Notes under the pieces: model-generated | Told to the model about the DNA's origin: nothing | Seen by the model: only the letters and a program-made list of their open reading frames with translations | The model's database searches: none | Part shown: positions 36,618 to 49,235 of the stretch, in pieces | Layout of the letters: every line of letters begins with the position of its first letter | Position numbering within the stretch: position 1 is the stretch's first letter | From: Hsuehochloa calcarea | Taxonomy: Eukaryota; Streptophyta; Magnoliopsida; Poales; Poaceae | NCBI GenBank assembly: GCA_036346395.1 | Contig: CM070598.1 | Span: 3,889,517-3,953,516, forward strand | Direction of reading: 5' to 3' | DNA: 64,000 bases | Made by a program: the position numbers and the translations under genes

Positions 36618-37267
36618 AGTTATAAAAACATTTTTTAAAAAATTATAAACTAGATAATCACCTCAAAATATTGCAAAAATAGGTCTCTGTTGTCAGTTCA
36701 TCTGGCGACAGGGACGGTAATGAGCTCAAAAAAATAAAAAAAAATTGTGTACCCTACCAACATAGTTTTATTGTTTGTGTAATTTTTTTATAATTTTATT
36801 CACTTTTAATTATTCTGTAAAATTTATTTAAATATACTATTTGTGGGAATTTGTAAATATACAAAATTAGGTCCAAAATTATGATTTTTTAATGCTCCTT
36901 ACATAGTGTAATTAATTATGTAATTTTTTAAGAATTTTATATATTCTTAAATTGTCTTGCAAAGTTCTGAATTTATGTTTCCGATACAGTGTACTTGATT
37001 GTGTAAACCCTTAATTTTTGAGATAATTTTAGAACATATAAAATTCTGTAAAAATTACACGATCAAATAAACTATGTGAGGAGCGTTCAAAAAAATTTGA
37101 TAATTTTTGGACCTCATTTTATATATTTAAAAATTCCTGCAATTAAACTAAATTCTTATCGTCAGTAACCTGGCCCTACTGTTCAGAATTAGAGATCTAT
37201 TTTTGCAATTTTTTGAGGCGATTACCTAGTTCTATATAAAAAAGATTGTTTTTTTTTAAAAAAAATC
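36618..37267. mobile_element. Mutator-like element with long terminal inverted repeats
   Basis: The 650-bp segment is bounded by a perfect 11-bp direct repeat GTCAGTGGAAG (36607-36617 and 37268-37278). Its first and last 80-90 bp are inverted copies. The left has ACTAGATAATCACCTCAAAA then TTGCAAAAATAGGTCTCT; the right, reversed, has ACTAGGTAATCGCCTCAAAA then TTGCAAAAATAGATCTCT. Target size and long terminal repeats fit Mutator-like elements. The AT-rich interior has no transposase. Confidence 0.8.
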
Positions 37268-37278
37268 GTCAGTGGAAG

Positions 37279-39960
37279 GCAAAGGCTTATAGATTTGATT
37301 CGTCCGGCATTCCAATTCGACAATACTAGAATCCAAAAACGGTTGTTCATGAGTATGGAGTATGGATTCCAGAGGTAAGTAAATTAAGTTAATGTTCGTC
37401 TGTTCTTGAAGAGTTTGATTACCGAGTGACCACGTTTCGATATGGAGTCTTGTGCCTCTTCGCAGTCTCAAAAGGTCAGGATTTAGTTTAACCCCACAAA
37501 TAAAATAATCCTCGTCCGAGCAAGCTAGAAAGTTAGTTTAAATTAACTTGTCAAATCTGAGGATCATTTCCTTTTTCATAGCGCACTAATGTGCTCGCTA
37601 GCTAGTTAAGCCAGTTCCTAATCACTTTATATGATCCCTAAGCAACGCCCCCGATAGGTTTTCGCCAGCTTAATTCCGGCTTTACTGGTACACATATGTG
37701 GCAATCACATCAAGGCTTGGCATGTCTGAAAACGATAGGTAACTGCAAAATTCTCCTGCAAGACACTAGAAAATAGTATGATACTCTGGGCACAGCTATA
37801 AAAAGGGAGTAGAATCACATATATTGCTTTATGCCATCACTTGCAGCTCTACTAATTTTCAATCATATCGCGGCATATATAGCATATCTTTCGACTCTAG
37901 AGTTGGAGTGACAACTGACAAGTGGCGGAGCCAGAAACTCACTCACTCACTCACCTACAATGTAGGCAGAAGCGGCCAATTGTTCTATCTTATTTTATTT
38001 ATTTAAAGAGGAGGAAAATGAAGATTATTGTTCCAAGTGGTGAATACTAAGAACCCTTGAATTCAGTGTGCTCCTGGCTTTAGCCAAAAGGGTATTTATT
38101 CCCTGTGTGCCCAATGAGATCATCCCAGGTGAAAGAAAACACCATTGCAATCTTCATCCACCACAGTGAGAATATATCATCGATCAGGACGACAAAATTG
38201 ACGAATCGGGCAGTTCAGATCACCCTCGGACGACAAATTAACACATCGTATTTTACTATAAAAATCAACTACGCTGATGTCTTCTTCTTCTTCTTCTTCT
38301 TCTTCTTCTTCTTCTTTTCGAGAGTAGGGCAGTAGGCTAGCAAAATGAGGCATATCTCTCTTTGATGCAAGTTCCCTGGACTACTTTGGGATCGAATCAG
38401 AAAGGCTGGCCGTCGCAAAGGAGCAGCTAGCTTGCTGATGGAACTGGCTAGCTAGTAGCTAGCTAGGCACCAGCATGCACGCGCACATAGTTTTCAGGCA
38501 GATGGATCAATTTGGAATTCTCTTAAGATAAAGCCAATGACCAGAAAAGGCTAATATGTTAGTAGCATAATGAAGTATATATATGACATCATATCAGAGG
38601 ATCAGCTCGATCGATCGACGCCTCTCCACTTTGCATCGTGTTAACTATTAACGTACTTGTCGTTACGTATCGTTGGCGGCCAAGGATTAATTTATGTGAT
38701 ATGGCCAAGGATTAATTTATGTGATATGGTAGAAAAACCAACGCTTGGATGCACATTCTTTTATGCCTTCGTTTGTGAAGAAGAAGCTGCATAGAAATTC
38801 CATGGAAATGAATGCAAACGGTATTGAATATTGATGATATCAGATGCGAAGGTTCAAGCATAACATCGTTGGTTTGGTTGCATTCGCACGGCCATCACCA
38901 TAGGTTACAATTGATCACAAAAGGGGGAAAAAAAGAACTAGCAGTGGGTGTTTGCAAAATATTTATTCGTACGTGTAGCATCTCTCTCTCTCATCTCGTC
39001 TTGGAAGCTCAAGAAATAATAAAAAATGTTTGACAATGTTTTTGCAAATAGGTCTAAATTAAGAAGTAGGTTTAGTGCATATGTGAGGGTGCCCTACTAC
39101 TTCGTTGTCCCTTGTGGTGACCAACTTTCATGGTAGGCACTCTTGAGCAAGTACAAAAACACAATGATGCATCTCATTTTAAACAAGTTGCCAACTTGGA
39201 ATTAGATATGATTTTTGCCAAGTGCATGCTTGTACTAACTACACTATTGTCTTAAGTCTAGAGGTCGTTGAAGCCTTTGAACCCTCCTATATATGTCAAT
39301 ATAAAACATACTCTAATGATCACCAGTGGCCTTAGCTGAGCTATTACATGTGCATAAACAAAACCAAAAGGAAGAGACAAATGCTAGTGTCACCCTCGAT
39401 AGAAAACAAAAAGGATCAATATAGGTAAGGGAATTCCTTTTGACCATTGCTTTAAACCAAAAGATTAGGGGGCTACAGGGCTCATGCTTAGAGGTTTGCA
39501 AGGGTGGCAGGCATCCTAATTAAGAATTGCTTATAATGGAGAGCCATGGCTTTGCAGTTTGTATTTCATGTCCTTGGATCATCTATATATGTACATGCAT
39601 TTGTTTTCCATTCTCCACTTTGGTCATGTGTGGTCCTCAAGTATGGAGAGTATTAATTAAAACTAACACTATGTCCTTCTCAGCTCAGCCTATATTCCTG
39701 CATCTAGTGTACTATACATTAAGTATAAATGTTTAATATCCTTTTGCCTTGCTGTGGCATGCATTCAGCCCAGCCCTAAGAAAAGAATAGCTAACTTACT
39801 GGATGTGGACAGCCATGCATGTTTAATCTGTCCAAAGGTTATTATTGGATTTTTTTTCCAGAGGTAGTTTAGACCTCAGCAAGGGTCAAAGTTTAGGAGA
39901 ACCGTAGCAGTCATGGTTAATATCAACATTGAATAATTGATGTTAGAAAATATAACCACT
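37279..39960. other. Intergenic DNA without recognised genes
   Basis: AT-rich unique-looking sequence. A TATA-like CTATAAAAAGG occurs at about 37796-37806 with no coding frame behind it. A (CTT)n microsatellite lies at 38281-38316. Short direct repeats such as GGCCAAGGATTAATTTATGTG occur near 38680-38720. Frames here are short and unlike known proteins. A non-coding transcript cannot be excluded. Confidence 0.35.
38281..38316 (+). repeat. (CTT)n microsatellite
   Basis: About twelve perfect CTT units, giving phenylalanine- or serine-rich chance frames. Confidence 0.95.
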
Positions 39961-39966
39961 ATTATG

Positions 39967-40144
39967 CAGTGTCGGATCCAGAACGAAATCGACTGGGTGT
40001 CACCATACATGACATCACATGTATGTGGAGTGAATTGATATAAATACGGTGTGCACACTTATACGTATGTGGATTTTGATAAGGTAACATAATATTGAAC
40101 CCAGTGTTATGTACACCCGTTAAGCTTCTCTTGGATCCGCCACT
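39967..40144. repeat. Small inverted-repeat element with hAT-like ends
   Basis: The left end CAGTGTCGGATCCAGA and the right end (reversed AGTGGCGGATCCAAGA) are imperfect inverted repeats 178 bp apart. The motif resembles the CAGTGGCGGATCC ends seen in grass hAT-type elements. No 8-bp target duplication is visible, so the class is tentative. Confidence 0.5.
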
Positions 40145-41477
40145 ACAACCATACATCATTACAACTACAAAAGACAATAGCTAAGGCAGGTTACTAGTGA
40201 CTAGTGCACTAGGGGCCAAAGTTGACGTCAGCTATTTTTCTTGCACGCGTACTGATATTTTTAGGGAAAAAAAAAGAGCAAAAGGCTTTTGGACAACAAC
40301 TCAAACAAAAGCTTATAAAATGAATAGATAAGAACTGGAGCCAGTCATGATTGGCTCACTGTCGTGTGAAAAGGAAATATGCAATTCATGGAAGTACGCG
40401 AAACTGTTTTCAACAAGTTCATCAACAAATATCATCATCACTTTTGAACAAAAAGCAAAAGAAAACAGAGAGAGAAAACCCTACCCAAGTGGTTGTGATA
40501 TGTACAAAATGTTTTAGCAAATGATATACCATGGACTGGTTTTGGTTTCTAGGTGCTAATTACTTTGCAAAGTCTATCTTATAAATATTTGCACTACCTA
40601 ACTTCTAATATTATCTTATAAGTTATAAATATATATAGTACGCGAAAAAGCATTAGGGCCCAATAAATAGAGGTTCAATGGCTTATACCACTAGATGCAA
40701 TTTCCTTTTGTAGTTCATATTATATATAATTCAGTGGTGCACCATAAAATCAAACCATTCCCTCAAAAAAGAAAGTTTTTCGAGTTAATTATAATGTTTG
40801 ACTTTACCTTTAAAGGTTATATATCATTCTCATTACTCAATGGCTAGCTGGCTATTTGGCGGATCTCTTTCTCCTTTTCTTTTTGTACAAAATGTTAATA
40901 GTTTGACCTTCTATTTTGTACAGAGCATGCAGCTTGACTTTCTTCATCACAAAAAAAAATTTGATTTTCTTAACAATATGCTTATTATTGGGAAATCAGG
41001 AAACTCTAGAGTACATTATACAATGGAATTGTTTTTAGTGATCATTCTCATTTATCAGTGATATCCAAGCAGTTGGTCATGGAAAATGCTCACCTAAGAT
41101 TATTTTTTAAGAAAAAGGAAGCAAAAAAGGGGTAGTTACTTGTTCATTCCTCTGTTAACCGGTTCTGATTGTGGTTTGACAGAATGTAGTAAGGACACAT
41201 TGTTCCTTGACAAAATATTTCATTTTCATTGCGATATTCCACTCCTGTTCCTTGATCGTGGGTGTGGAATTGATAAAATTGGTCAAAGAAGTTCAATCTG
41301 TGCATTTTTTTTAATCAATCCATCACCCATTAAAAAAAAATGCAGTACCCGAGTGTAATTTTGTTAGCCAAGTTGATCGGATGTTGAAGGTTTCATTATC
41401 CTGTGTTTTGATACTTGATTACTGGTTTTATCGCCAGCTTTGCCATGTTAGTATTACTATGTTGACCTTGCTAGCTA

Positions 41478-41712
41478 CTCCATCCCTATTTTTTTAAACT
41501 GACTTTCTAGAATCCGTATGATCAAACTTTCTACCGCCAATAGATTTTAAACTATATAGATTGACTATATAAAAATTATATCATTAAATTTGTCATTAAA
41601 AATACTTTCATAATTTTATTAGTACATATTAATATAAAGTTATAAAAAATGGCCAAAATCGCATCTCAAAACCATAAAAAATCAAAAACATCGATTAAAA
41701 GAACGGAGGGGG
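41478..41712. mobile_element. Stowaway-like MITE
   Basis: A 235-bp element with ends CTCCATCCCTATTTTTTTAA and, reversed, CCCCCTCCGTTCTTTTAA, flanked by TA on both sides (41476-41477 and 41713-41714). The CTCCxTCCGTTC consensus and TA target are diagnostic of Stowaway (Tc1/mariner) MITEs. It is AT-rich and non-coding. Confidence 0.85.
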
Positions 41713-41859
41713 TAATTGATTGTTTCGTCGTTTACACTTTAGGGACCTCCAGTGGACAGTACGAAGAGTTTGACAATGCTCAAGAAAATACTAATATATA
41801 GGAAAATCATGCTTGTCCTTATCTTCACAAATAGGCGTGTGTGAACTGTAGTGAATTAA

Positions 41860-42152
41860 GGGCATCTCCAATAATATATTTTTATTATCGTATTTTAACT
41901 ATATCACATCAATAAAATTCTACGTAGAAGAGAGAGAGTATAGATCGTCTCTTCCTGAAGAGACGGTCGTGCACGCGAAACAAGACATGATACATTAATC
42001 TACTCTAGTTGATATGTAAGCCTGTTTTAAAGGAAAATTATAAAATTTAAATGTTAAAGAGTATGCTAGAGACTATCTATTGGAGATGTTGTCTCTAAAC
42101 ATGATGTAGCATATGTTAGAAACAAAGTTATCTCTTACTATTGGAGATGCCC
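41860..42152. mobile_element. Tourist-like MITE
   Basis: A 293-bp element with perfect 14-bp ends GGGCATCTCCAATA and TATTGGAGATGCCC. It is flanked by TAA on both sides (41857-41859 and 42153-42155), the target preference of PIF/Harbinger-type Tourist MITEs. The interior is AT-rich with no coding capacity. Confidence 0.88.
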
Positions 42153-42799
42153 TAATGAAGCAAATCGGTGGATCGCCTGAACCGATATTGGATCGGTTGC
42201 CACCCAAATTTGCCAATCTTAGGGTGAAAGATTTACCCTGAGACAAGCCCAATAGCAAGTGGGATAATCAGAGGTAAGCTGGGCTGTTGGGGCAATAACT
42301 CGAGACCTATGATTAAGAGTTTCTTAAAAAAATCTATTAAAAAATTATCAAAATACGAGTTCAATCCAAAAATAGTTGGCTTAGACCGTGGCTAGCTCCA
42401 CCCCATAGGATAATTTGCAGGCGAATTGGTGTTGGATGCCACCATATTGAAGGTATAGACGAGCTGGTTGCAATGACATGTTATTCCTCGTTCGGATGGA
42501 AAAGCTACAAGGCTGGGAGGATCGGCAATGTATTAGTACAATTATGGGACCTCGCCATTGTTTGGATTAATTAGTGCCACGTCAAGCTAAATAATCTATG
42601 CATGCATCCCGGGAAGGAAACAGATCGTCTGCGTTAGAGATGTCAATGCATACAGTAAATATTTTACTGTTGTTAAAGTATTTGTACAATATTACTGTTT
42701 AGTACCGTGCTTCTCTTTGGAGGATCCGGATCGTCCTGTAAAGGCTTTCTTTTGTGTGGACTTTGGAGATAAGAATGAAAGCTAAATGAATATGCGGGT

Positions 42800-44055
42800 C
42801 TATTTGGCACGATCTTAGTTTTTTTTTTTTTATGAAAAGCGACTTCCAGCTGGGCTGCAGGACTGAACGGTTGAGTTGAAGAGGTTTGGTGTTTGGTTGT
42901 TTAACTTTTAGATAGGCTGGCTGTAGCATCTGAGATGAAAAATGTCTGAAATACCACTGAGGATATTAATTACTTGTTTGATGTCGTTTAATGGCAATTA
43001 GCGCAATTGACGGTAATTAACAACAATTAACGACAACTAACGGCAATTGACAGTAATTAACAACAATTGACACAATTGAAGACAACTACCACAATTAACA
43101 ATAATTAACTGCAATTAATTACGACTACCGCAATTAACAATGATTAACGCAATTGACTGCCATTAACGATGACTACCGAAATTATCGCAATTAACGACAA
43201 TCAACATAATAAAACATAATTATTGTAATTAACAACAATTATTATAATAAATAATATTACATAAATAATTATTAAAACAAATATTACAATGAATAATTAT
43301 TATAATAAACAATCATCACAAAAAAAATAATTTACAACAAAAAAATAACAACAGAGGCCGCGACTAGGGTTTGGGCCACCGCCGCCGCAGGCGGTGGCGG
43401 GGGAGGAGGAGGAGGAGGGCGGCGCTCGATTTGGGGTCGGCTGCAGCAGCGTCGCGAGAGGACAGCGGTGGCGGGGCAGGAGGAGGGGTGGCGGTCGCGG
43501 CAGGGCGTCGGCGTTGGTACAGTGGGCGGAGGGATAAGGCATCGCGTCAGAGGGGGAGGAGAGCGAAGCTGGTGCCGGGGAGGAAGACGGAACCGGGCAG
43601 CAGCGGCGGCATGGGAGGAGGAGCCGAGGAGGAGGAGAGGCGGTGCAGCTGAGCGAAGGCGTCGAGGGAGGAGAACACGGCGGCGCGGGAGGAGGACGGG
43701 AGGGCACCGGCACTGAGGGGAGGAGAATGAGGAGGGAGGACGAGGGCGCAGGAGGAGGAGGAGAGAGGAGGACAGGGCGGGCGGGCAACGACTAGGGTTA
43801 GGGTTCAGGCCGAGGAGGGGCGGGGACGGGGGTTTTTGTTATGTGGCATAAAGCGGGTAAATAACCTGAAAGTGGAGGGGCAAAGTCAGAATGGGTGTGC
43901 GGAAGCTCCTCGCGAGCGGCTTTTGACTTTTGTTTCTCGCGTTATAGGCGGCTTCCGGCTTCGAAAAAAGTCAGTGCGAAAAGCCTCCCGTTTGGAATGG
44001 CTTCTGGCTTTTCCCAGCGAATAGCCAAAGCTGTTCCAAACAAGCTCTACATGTG
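42800..44055. repeat. Composite inverted-repeat region with CAATTAAC array and GC-rich core
   Basis: The left flank (CTATTTGGCACGATCTTAG ... AAAAGCGACTTCCAG, 42800-42860) and the right flank (GCTTCTGGCTTTTCCC ... GTTCCAAACAAGCT, 43990-44045) look like degraded inverted ends of a non-autonomous DNA transposon. Between them lie a degenerate short-period array of CAATTAACGACAA-like words (about 42980-43210), an AT-rich patch, and a GGA/GGC-rich core (43365-43830). The 162-codon - strand frame in the core is proline/serine low complexity and is not called as a gene. Confidence 0.45.
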
Positions 44056-45081
44056 TTGACGTGTTGGTGGAAAACGTCTATCAGGAGATTGGGCCAAACC
44101 AACTGAATGAAGTGGCTTCCATATGGGAAAGCCGAGAGGGGGATCGGGATCCTCTGTCGTTGTAGTGTTGTCTATATTAAAGACCCTAAGCCATTAGATG
44201 GAGCACAGACGGATGAAATCGATTGCTACAGTGCATATAACAGTGCTTTGCTACCGTATTTATCTACGGTGTTTCCTCGCACTGGTTTGTTGCAGAGATC
44301 TACGGTAAACACTACAATACAAGGGCAAAACACTGTTTAAACTGAGGATTGCTCGACTCGTAAGGATGCACAGGGTAGTTAGCTTGATGCGTTAGGTGCT
44401 CTATGTATGTCATGGTAATACAGGCATAATCCCGTGGGGAACAACACAGCGCTAAGTATGAACTGGACAAGGTATGTAACGTCACGGCAATTCTTGAAAG
44501 ATCAGGCATTGTTTGGTATTGATATGTAGCACACATAATCATCACAGTATAAGGTATGTATAAATGATACGAAATAGGGAGGATGAGCGTAATATCACAA
44601 CATCAAAAGTCACAGAAATACATATAGCTTTTGTATATAGGTGTGAGGTTAGAGGCAGATTAAGCTTTTGTATATTTTGAGGCCAAAACCTGTTGTTTCA
44701 TTTGCTGGGAGGTTTATCCATGTTTAGTTTCCTGATGACAGGGCCTTTCTTTGTCAGCTATACTGCACTGTCAGTTTGGTGGTACGACAATGTCATAAGA
44801 CGGATGAAAGAAGCTCTAATAGATTGATACCGGTAAAATCAGGAAAAGGATTGTACCTTATGTCATCATCAGTTTGATATGCAAGCGGCGAGTCGCCAGG
44901 GCAAGCTCGTTTTGTAGCTTGTAAAGCACGCGAGACAGACTTTGCAGCGAAGGAAGGAGTGAGTATGCACATAACACATCATGGACACGATCAGTTAATA
45001 TGAATGGCGGGTTAAACGGACGAGTAAATTTGAGTGACCAAAGTAGCAAACCTTGGTAAGGCCGGTAGGGGGTGATGCAGT
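44056..45081. other. Intergenic DNA without recognised genes
   Basis: Mixed-composition sequence with only short frames. No repeat or protein family was recognised before the CACTA-type element starts at 45082. Confidence 0.3.
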
Positions 45082-45970
45082 CACTACTATAAAACAAACT
45101 ATAGAAAACGTTTCATCACAGACGGTTTCAAACATTTCATCACAGACGGTTTCAAAAGTAATAAAATAATCACATACGGTTCCAAGACGAACCGTCCATG
45201 ATATTAACTATTACAGACGGTTCTGTATAACCGTCTGTGGTAGTGAGAGTATCACATACGGTTCTTGGTTAGAACCGTCTGTGATACATCTCCAGCACAT
45301 TAGTTCTGGACTTCCTCGTTCAGGCAGACTTGTGAGCTTCGACGCTTATCTTTTCTCTGGACTTCCTCGTTCAGGCAGTCTGGTGAGCGTGGACTTCTCT
45401 TTTTCATGTCAAATAATTTCTTAAATCTCACTGGTGCTTTCCCCTCTGTTAATGAAGCTTCGATCGCAGAGGATCTTCTGATTCAACCTTCTTCCCCATT
45501 TTCGACCGCCACAACCATTTTCTAGCTAGCGGCTGACTCGGTGAGTTCCTTGATGATTCCTTCGGTCTCTACCATCCTCAGGATACTTGGAAGCTAATGC
45601 GCACCTTCTTGTAGCATTTCCATCGCCGTAGCACGCTGCCAACGGGAGCCTCCTTCGCGTCGCCGCTGCTCAAAGTTGTCAAGCTGCTCTAGTCATCCTC
45701 TAGTGTCTCCAAAGCCTCATGTGAGCTCCTAGTAGTTCATTGAAGCTTAAGCATGCGTTAAAAACCGTATGTGATAGTTCCTGATATATCACTGACGGTT
45801 CTTGGTTGCAACCGTCTGTGATAATGACCCTTCACAGACGGTTTTTGTTACAAACCGTTTGTAATAATCATTATCACAAACGGTTGTCATCATAGACGTA
45901 CAAATTCAGACGGTTCAAAAACCGTATGTGATGACGGTTTCGAACCGTCTGTGATGATCTTTTTTGTAGT
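45082..45970. mobile_element. Non-autonomous CACTA-type element with subterminal repeats
   Basis: It starts CACTACTATAAAAC and ends TTTTTTGTAGT (reversed ACTACAAAAAA). Near both ends, many copies of a short motif appear in both orientations: CACAGACGGTT, CACATACGGTT, AACCGTCTGTGAT and AACCGTATGTGAT. They cover about 45115-45290 and 45755-45955. Such subterminal arrays are transposase-binding sites in CACTA (En/Spm) elements. A 3-bp target duplication is not clear, so the exact ends may be off by a few bases. The centre (about 45300-45740) encodes no transposase. Confidence 0.7.
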
Positions 45971-47202
45971 ACTGAGTGTTTGTGGTTCCTTGTGGTTCTG
46001 CATGCACTGGAACATCAACACGCACTGTCTGCTAAAGGGCGAAGCATGCATGAAGCAATGAGTAGAACAAAGGGCTTGACAGACATGAAAGACAAGCAAA
46101 AAAACTAAGGCTAAACAAGAACCGACTAGCAAATAAGAAGAACGCCAAATATTTTTTAGAAATATGAACCGAGGCAAGACAGGCAGGATGAAACAAGATC
46201 TAGTACGAAAGCAGAAGACAAAGAAAAAATGCATAATAAACTAATGGATTAACCAATTAAAGGTAACAAGTAAGGAGAATAAACGACTGTGACTGTAGTT
46301 CAAAAGGAAGAACGAACGATGTAGTCCCCCTCAGCAAGCTGAATCTGAACTTAAAAAGAACATCAGCAGGCACTATCTGCAAAAAGGGTGAAACATGCAT
46401 GAAGCAATGATCATAACAAAGGTCATGGCATACACATAAGATAAGTATAAAACTAAGGCCAAACAAGTACCAAACAGAAAATAAGAAGAATGGCAAAAAA
46501 AAAATAGTCTGAACCAAGGCAAGACAGGAATGATCAGATCAGATCAGACCTAGTACGAAGATAGAGGACAAAGCAAAAAAGCATAATAAACTAATGGATT
46601 GACCAATTAAAGGTCATAAGAAAGGAGAATCCACGACCGGGGCTATAGTCCAAAAGGGAAAACGAACGATGTCCCTTGACCAAGCCGAACCCGAACAAGG
46701 ATGAAGTGTTACCGGACCTCCTTCTCAGGCTGCAGGCGAACAACAAAAGTAGGCAAAATCTGCAAAAGGACATTCAAATCAGTGTATGCGTAGGGAAAAG
46801 AGGGGCAATGAATGTATGAAATTTGAAGAGGCAAAGAAGCAAGAAAGCAAAGAGGGAGAAGGAACAACCTTGGATAGAGCAAAGAAATCAGCAAGGAAGG
46901 CACAATCTGCAAAAGGGCGAAGCATGCACGAAGCAATGAGTTGAGCAAAGGGCACGACAGACACACGGGACAAGCAAGAAATGAAGATGAAACAAGAAGC
47001 GCCCAGCAAATAAGGCGAATGGCCAAAAAAATTAATTCTGAACCGAGGCAAGATAGGAACGATCAAATCAGATCTAGTATGAAATCCGAAGATAAAGTAA
47101 ACACGCATAATAAACTAATGGATTAATTAATTAAAGGCAACAAGAAAGGAGAATCCACTCCCATGATTGCAGTCCAAAAGGAAGAACGAAAAATATATAT
47201 TC

Positions 47203-48808
47203 TGTTGGGGAACACAGCAAGGCTACGATAGCACAAACAAAAATTCACCGCACAACCAAGGAACCACCGCTAGTAATAGATCACGAGATTACCGCTAGAC
47301 GCGCCAACTCGTAGCGGAAGTAGAGTCGTCGTAGCGAGTTGATGCAGTCGTAGTCGTACTCACGACACGTCTCCTCCTCCGAGTGGTCGTACTCGCCGCG
47401 CGTCTGCTCCTCCGAGTGGTCGTACTCACCACGCGACTTCTCCACCGACTTCGGTGATCGTCACGAGCCGCGGATCCTCCTAGTGCTGATGCTTCGCAAC
47501 AACACCTCTGAGGTATCCACACGTACGGGGTAGGATCACCACGCGCTGGAGTGCTAGCACCGTCAGCGTGGTTGAGAAGGCGTGGCTATTAGGATTTCGG
47601 GAGTTCTTCCAAAGATCATCCCCCTCCCTCACCCCATGCCACCGCCCCTCTTTATATAGGCATCCATGATGGGTCTCGAACTTGAGACCCATTAGGATCT
47701 CGTGGCCTATACGAATTCGGATCACCATCTAAAAACAGATCCTAGCCATTTAAGTGTGCGACCCTACAGATTCATGTGCAATCGGTTATGACTCGAAAAC
47801 TCCTTTCCGACCACTAGTCATTAGCGATACCTAGCAGCACATAACGATTCCCAAATACACATAGAATAGCGGACGAACCTTGATGTAATATGATATATGA
47901 CCAGGTCCTCATCACTTACGATCAGTTAGTATCTCCATAAGACCAGATCGTATTTGGTCTCGATCAGTTCGTAACTCCTTACGTCCAGGTCCTTACCATT
48001 CTGTAATTACATTCGATCAATCTACGACCAGTCCGTAACTGATCGAACTAAGCGACCTACTCATGCATTCTCCCTTTGCCTCACGATGTCTGGTTGAACT
48101 CCAGGTGAGATGTTGTGTCATCCATGGACTGTTCAGTACTTTCTCGATCGAGTGTCGGATAACTTCACGTGATCGACACTTCGACCACTTGTGGCATGAC
48201 CATGCACTTTATTTATCCGATCACCACGAGGGGCCTAGAGACATCTCTCCTGTTATGTTAGGAGGGGCAAATCCCATCTCGACCAGTCACATCCCTCCGC
48301 ATGTTTCATAGCATACCCGAAAGCCACCTTTATAACTACCCAGTTACGAGTAGCGTTTAGCAACCCCTAAGAGTTCCATTACACATGTAGAGAACCATGC
48401 TGATCTCAGGTCTAAGGATTATACATCATCATTATTTGAGACCAACTAATGACACATAGATTCATAACAATCTCAATAGTATCTCAATGATGGGTCTATC
48501 CAACCCCATATTCTCTAACATGTGCTCACATTATTGATTCGATATCCCTATATCCATGACCGGTGAAACCAGGTCATCAATCAATACATGTGCTAGTCAT
48601 AGAGTCACTGGTGTTCTGACCAGTGACCTCCGACCAGGGATACATTTATAATGACATTATATAAGTTAAAGAGTTCCACCAACAAGTCACATACTTATTG
48701 ATCTATAACAAATGATTCATTCAAGGAACACGATAACATATTATCAAAATCATGAACATAATGAAATATCATCATTTCTATGATTACCTCTAGAGCATAT
48801 TTCTAACA
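47203..48808 (-). mobile_element. Solo copia LTR with perfect target duplication
   Basis: A complete 1606-bp LTR. On the - strand it runs from TGTTAGAAATATGCTCTAGA (48808) to GTGTTCCCCAACA (47203). It is flanked by TATTC on both sides (47198-47202 and 48809-48813). Same family as the LTR at 6928-8525. A solo LTR with matching flanks implies unequal recombination that removed the interior. It interrupts the second 877-bp array unit. Confidence 0.92.
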
Positions 48809-49235
48809 TATTCCCCCTCAGCAAGATGAATCCAAACATGACAAGAACATCAACAGGCACAATCTGCAAAAGGGCGAAGTATGCAAGAAGCAATGAGTAG
48901 AACAAAAGGCATGCGAGGCACGAAAGACAAGCAAATAAAAAAGGCTAAACAAGAACCAAGCAACATCTAAGAAGAATGGCAAAAAAAGTCTGAACCTAGG
49001 CAAGATAGGAACGATCAAATCAGATCTAGTACGAAAACAAAAGACTAAGCAAACGCGCATAATAAACAAATGGATTAACTGATTAAAGTTAACTGATTGA
49101 AGTTAACAAGAAAGAAGAATCCATTATTGGTGCTGTAGTCCAAAAGGAAGAACGCACAATGTCCCTAGACCAAGCAGAACTCGAACAATGATGAAGCATC
49201 ACCGGCCTCCTTCTCAGGCTGCAGACGAACAATAG

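Noticed and set aside
43300..43788. 162-codon Pro/Ser-rich frame on the - strand
   Set aside because: Low-complexity reading of a GGA/GGC-rich tract; no start context, domain or splice support.
43795..43810. GGGTTAGGGTT-like words suggesting telomeric repeat
   Set aside because: Only two imperfect units, inside a GC-rich transposon-like core; no array.
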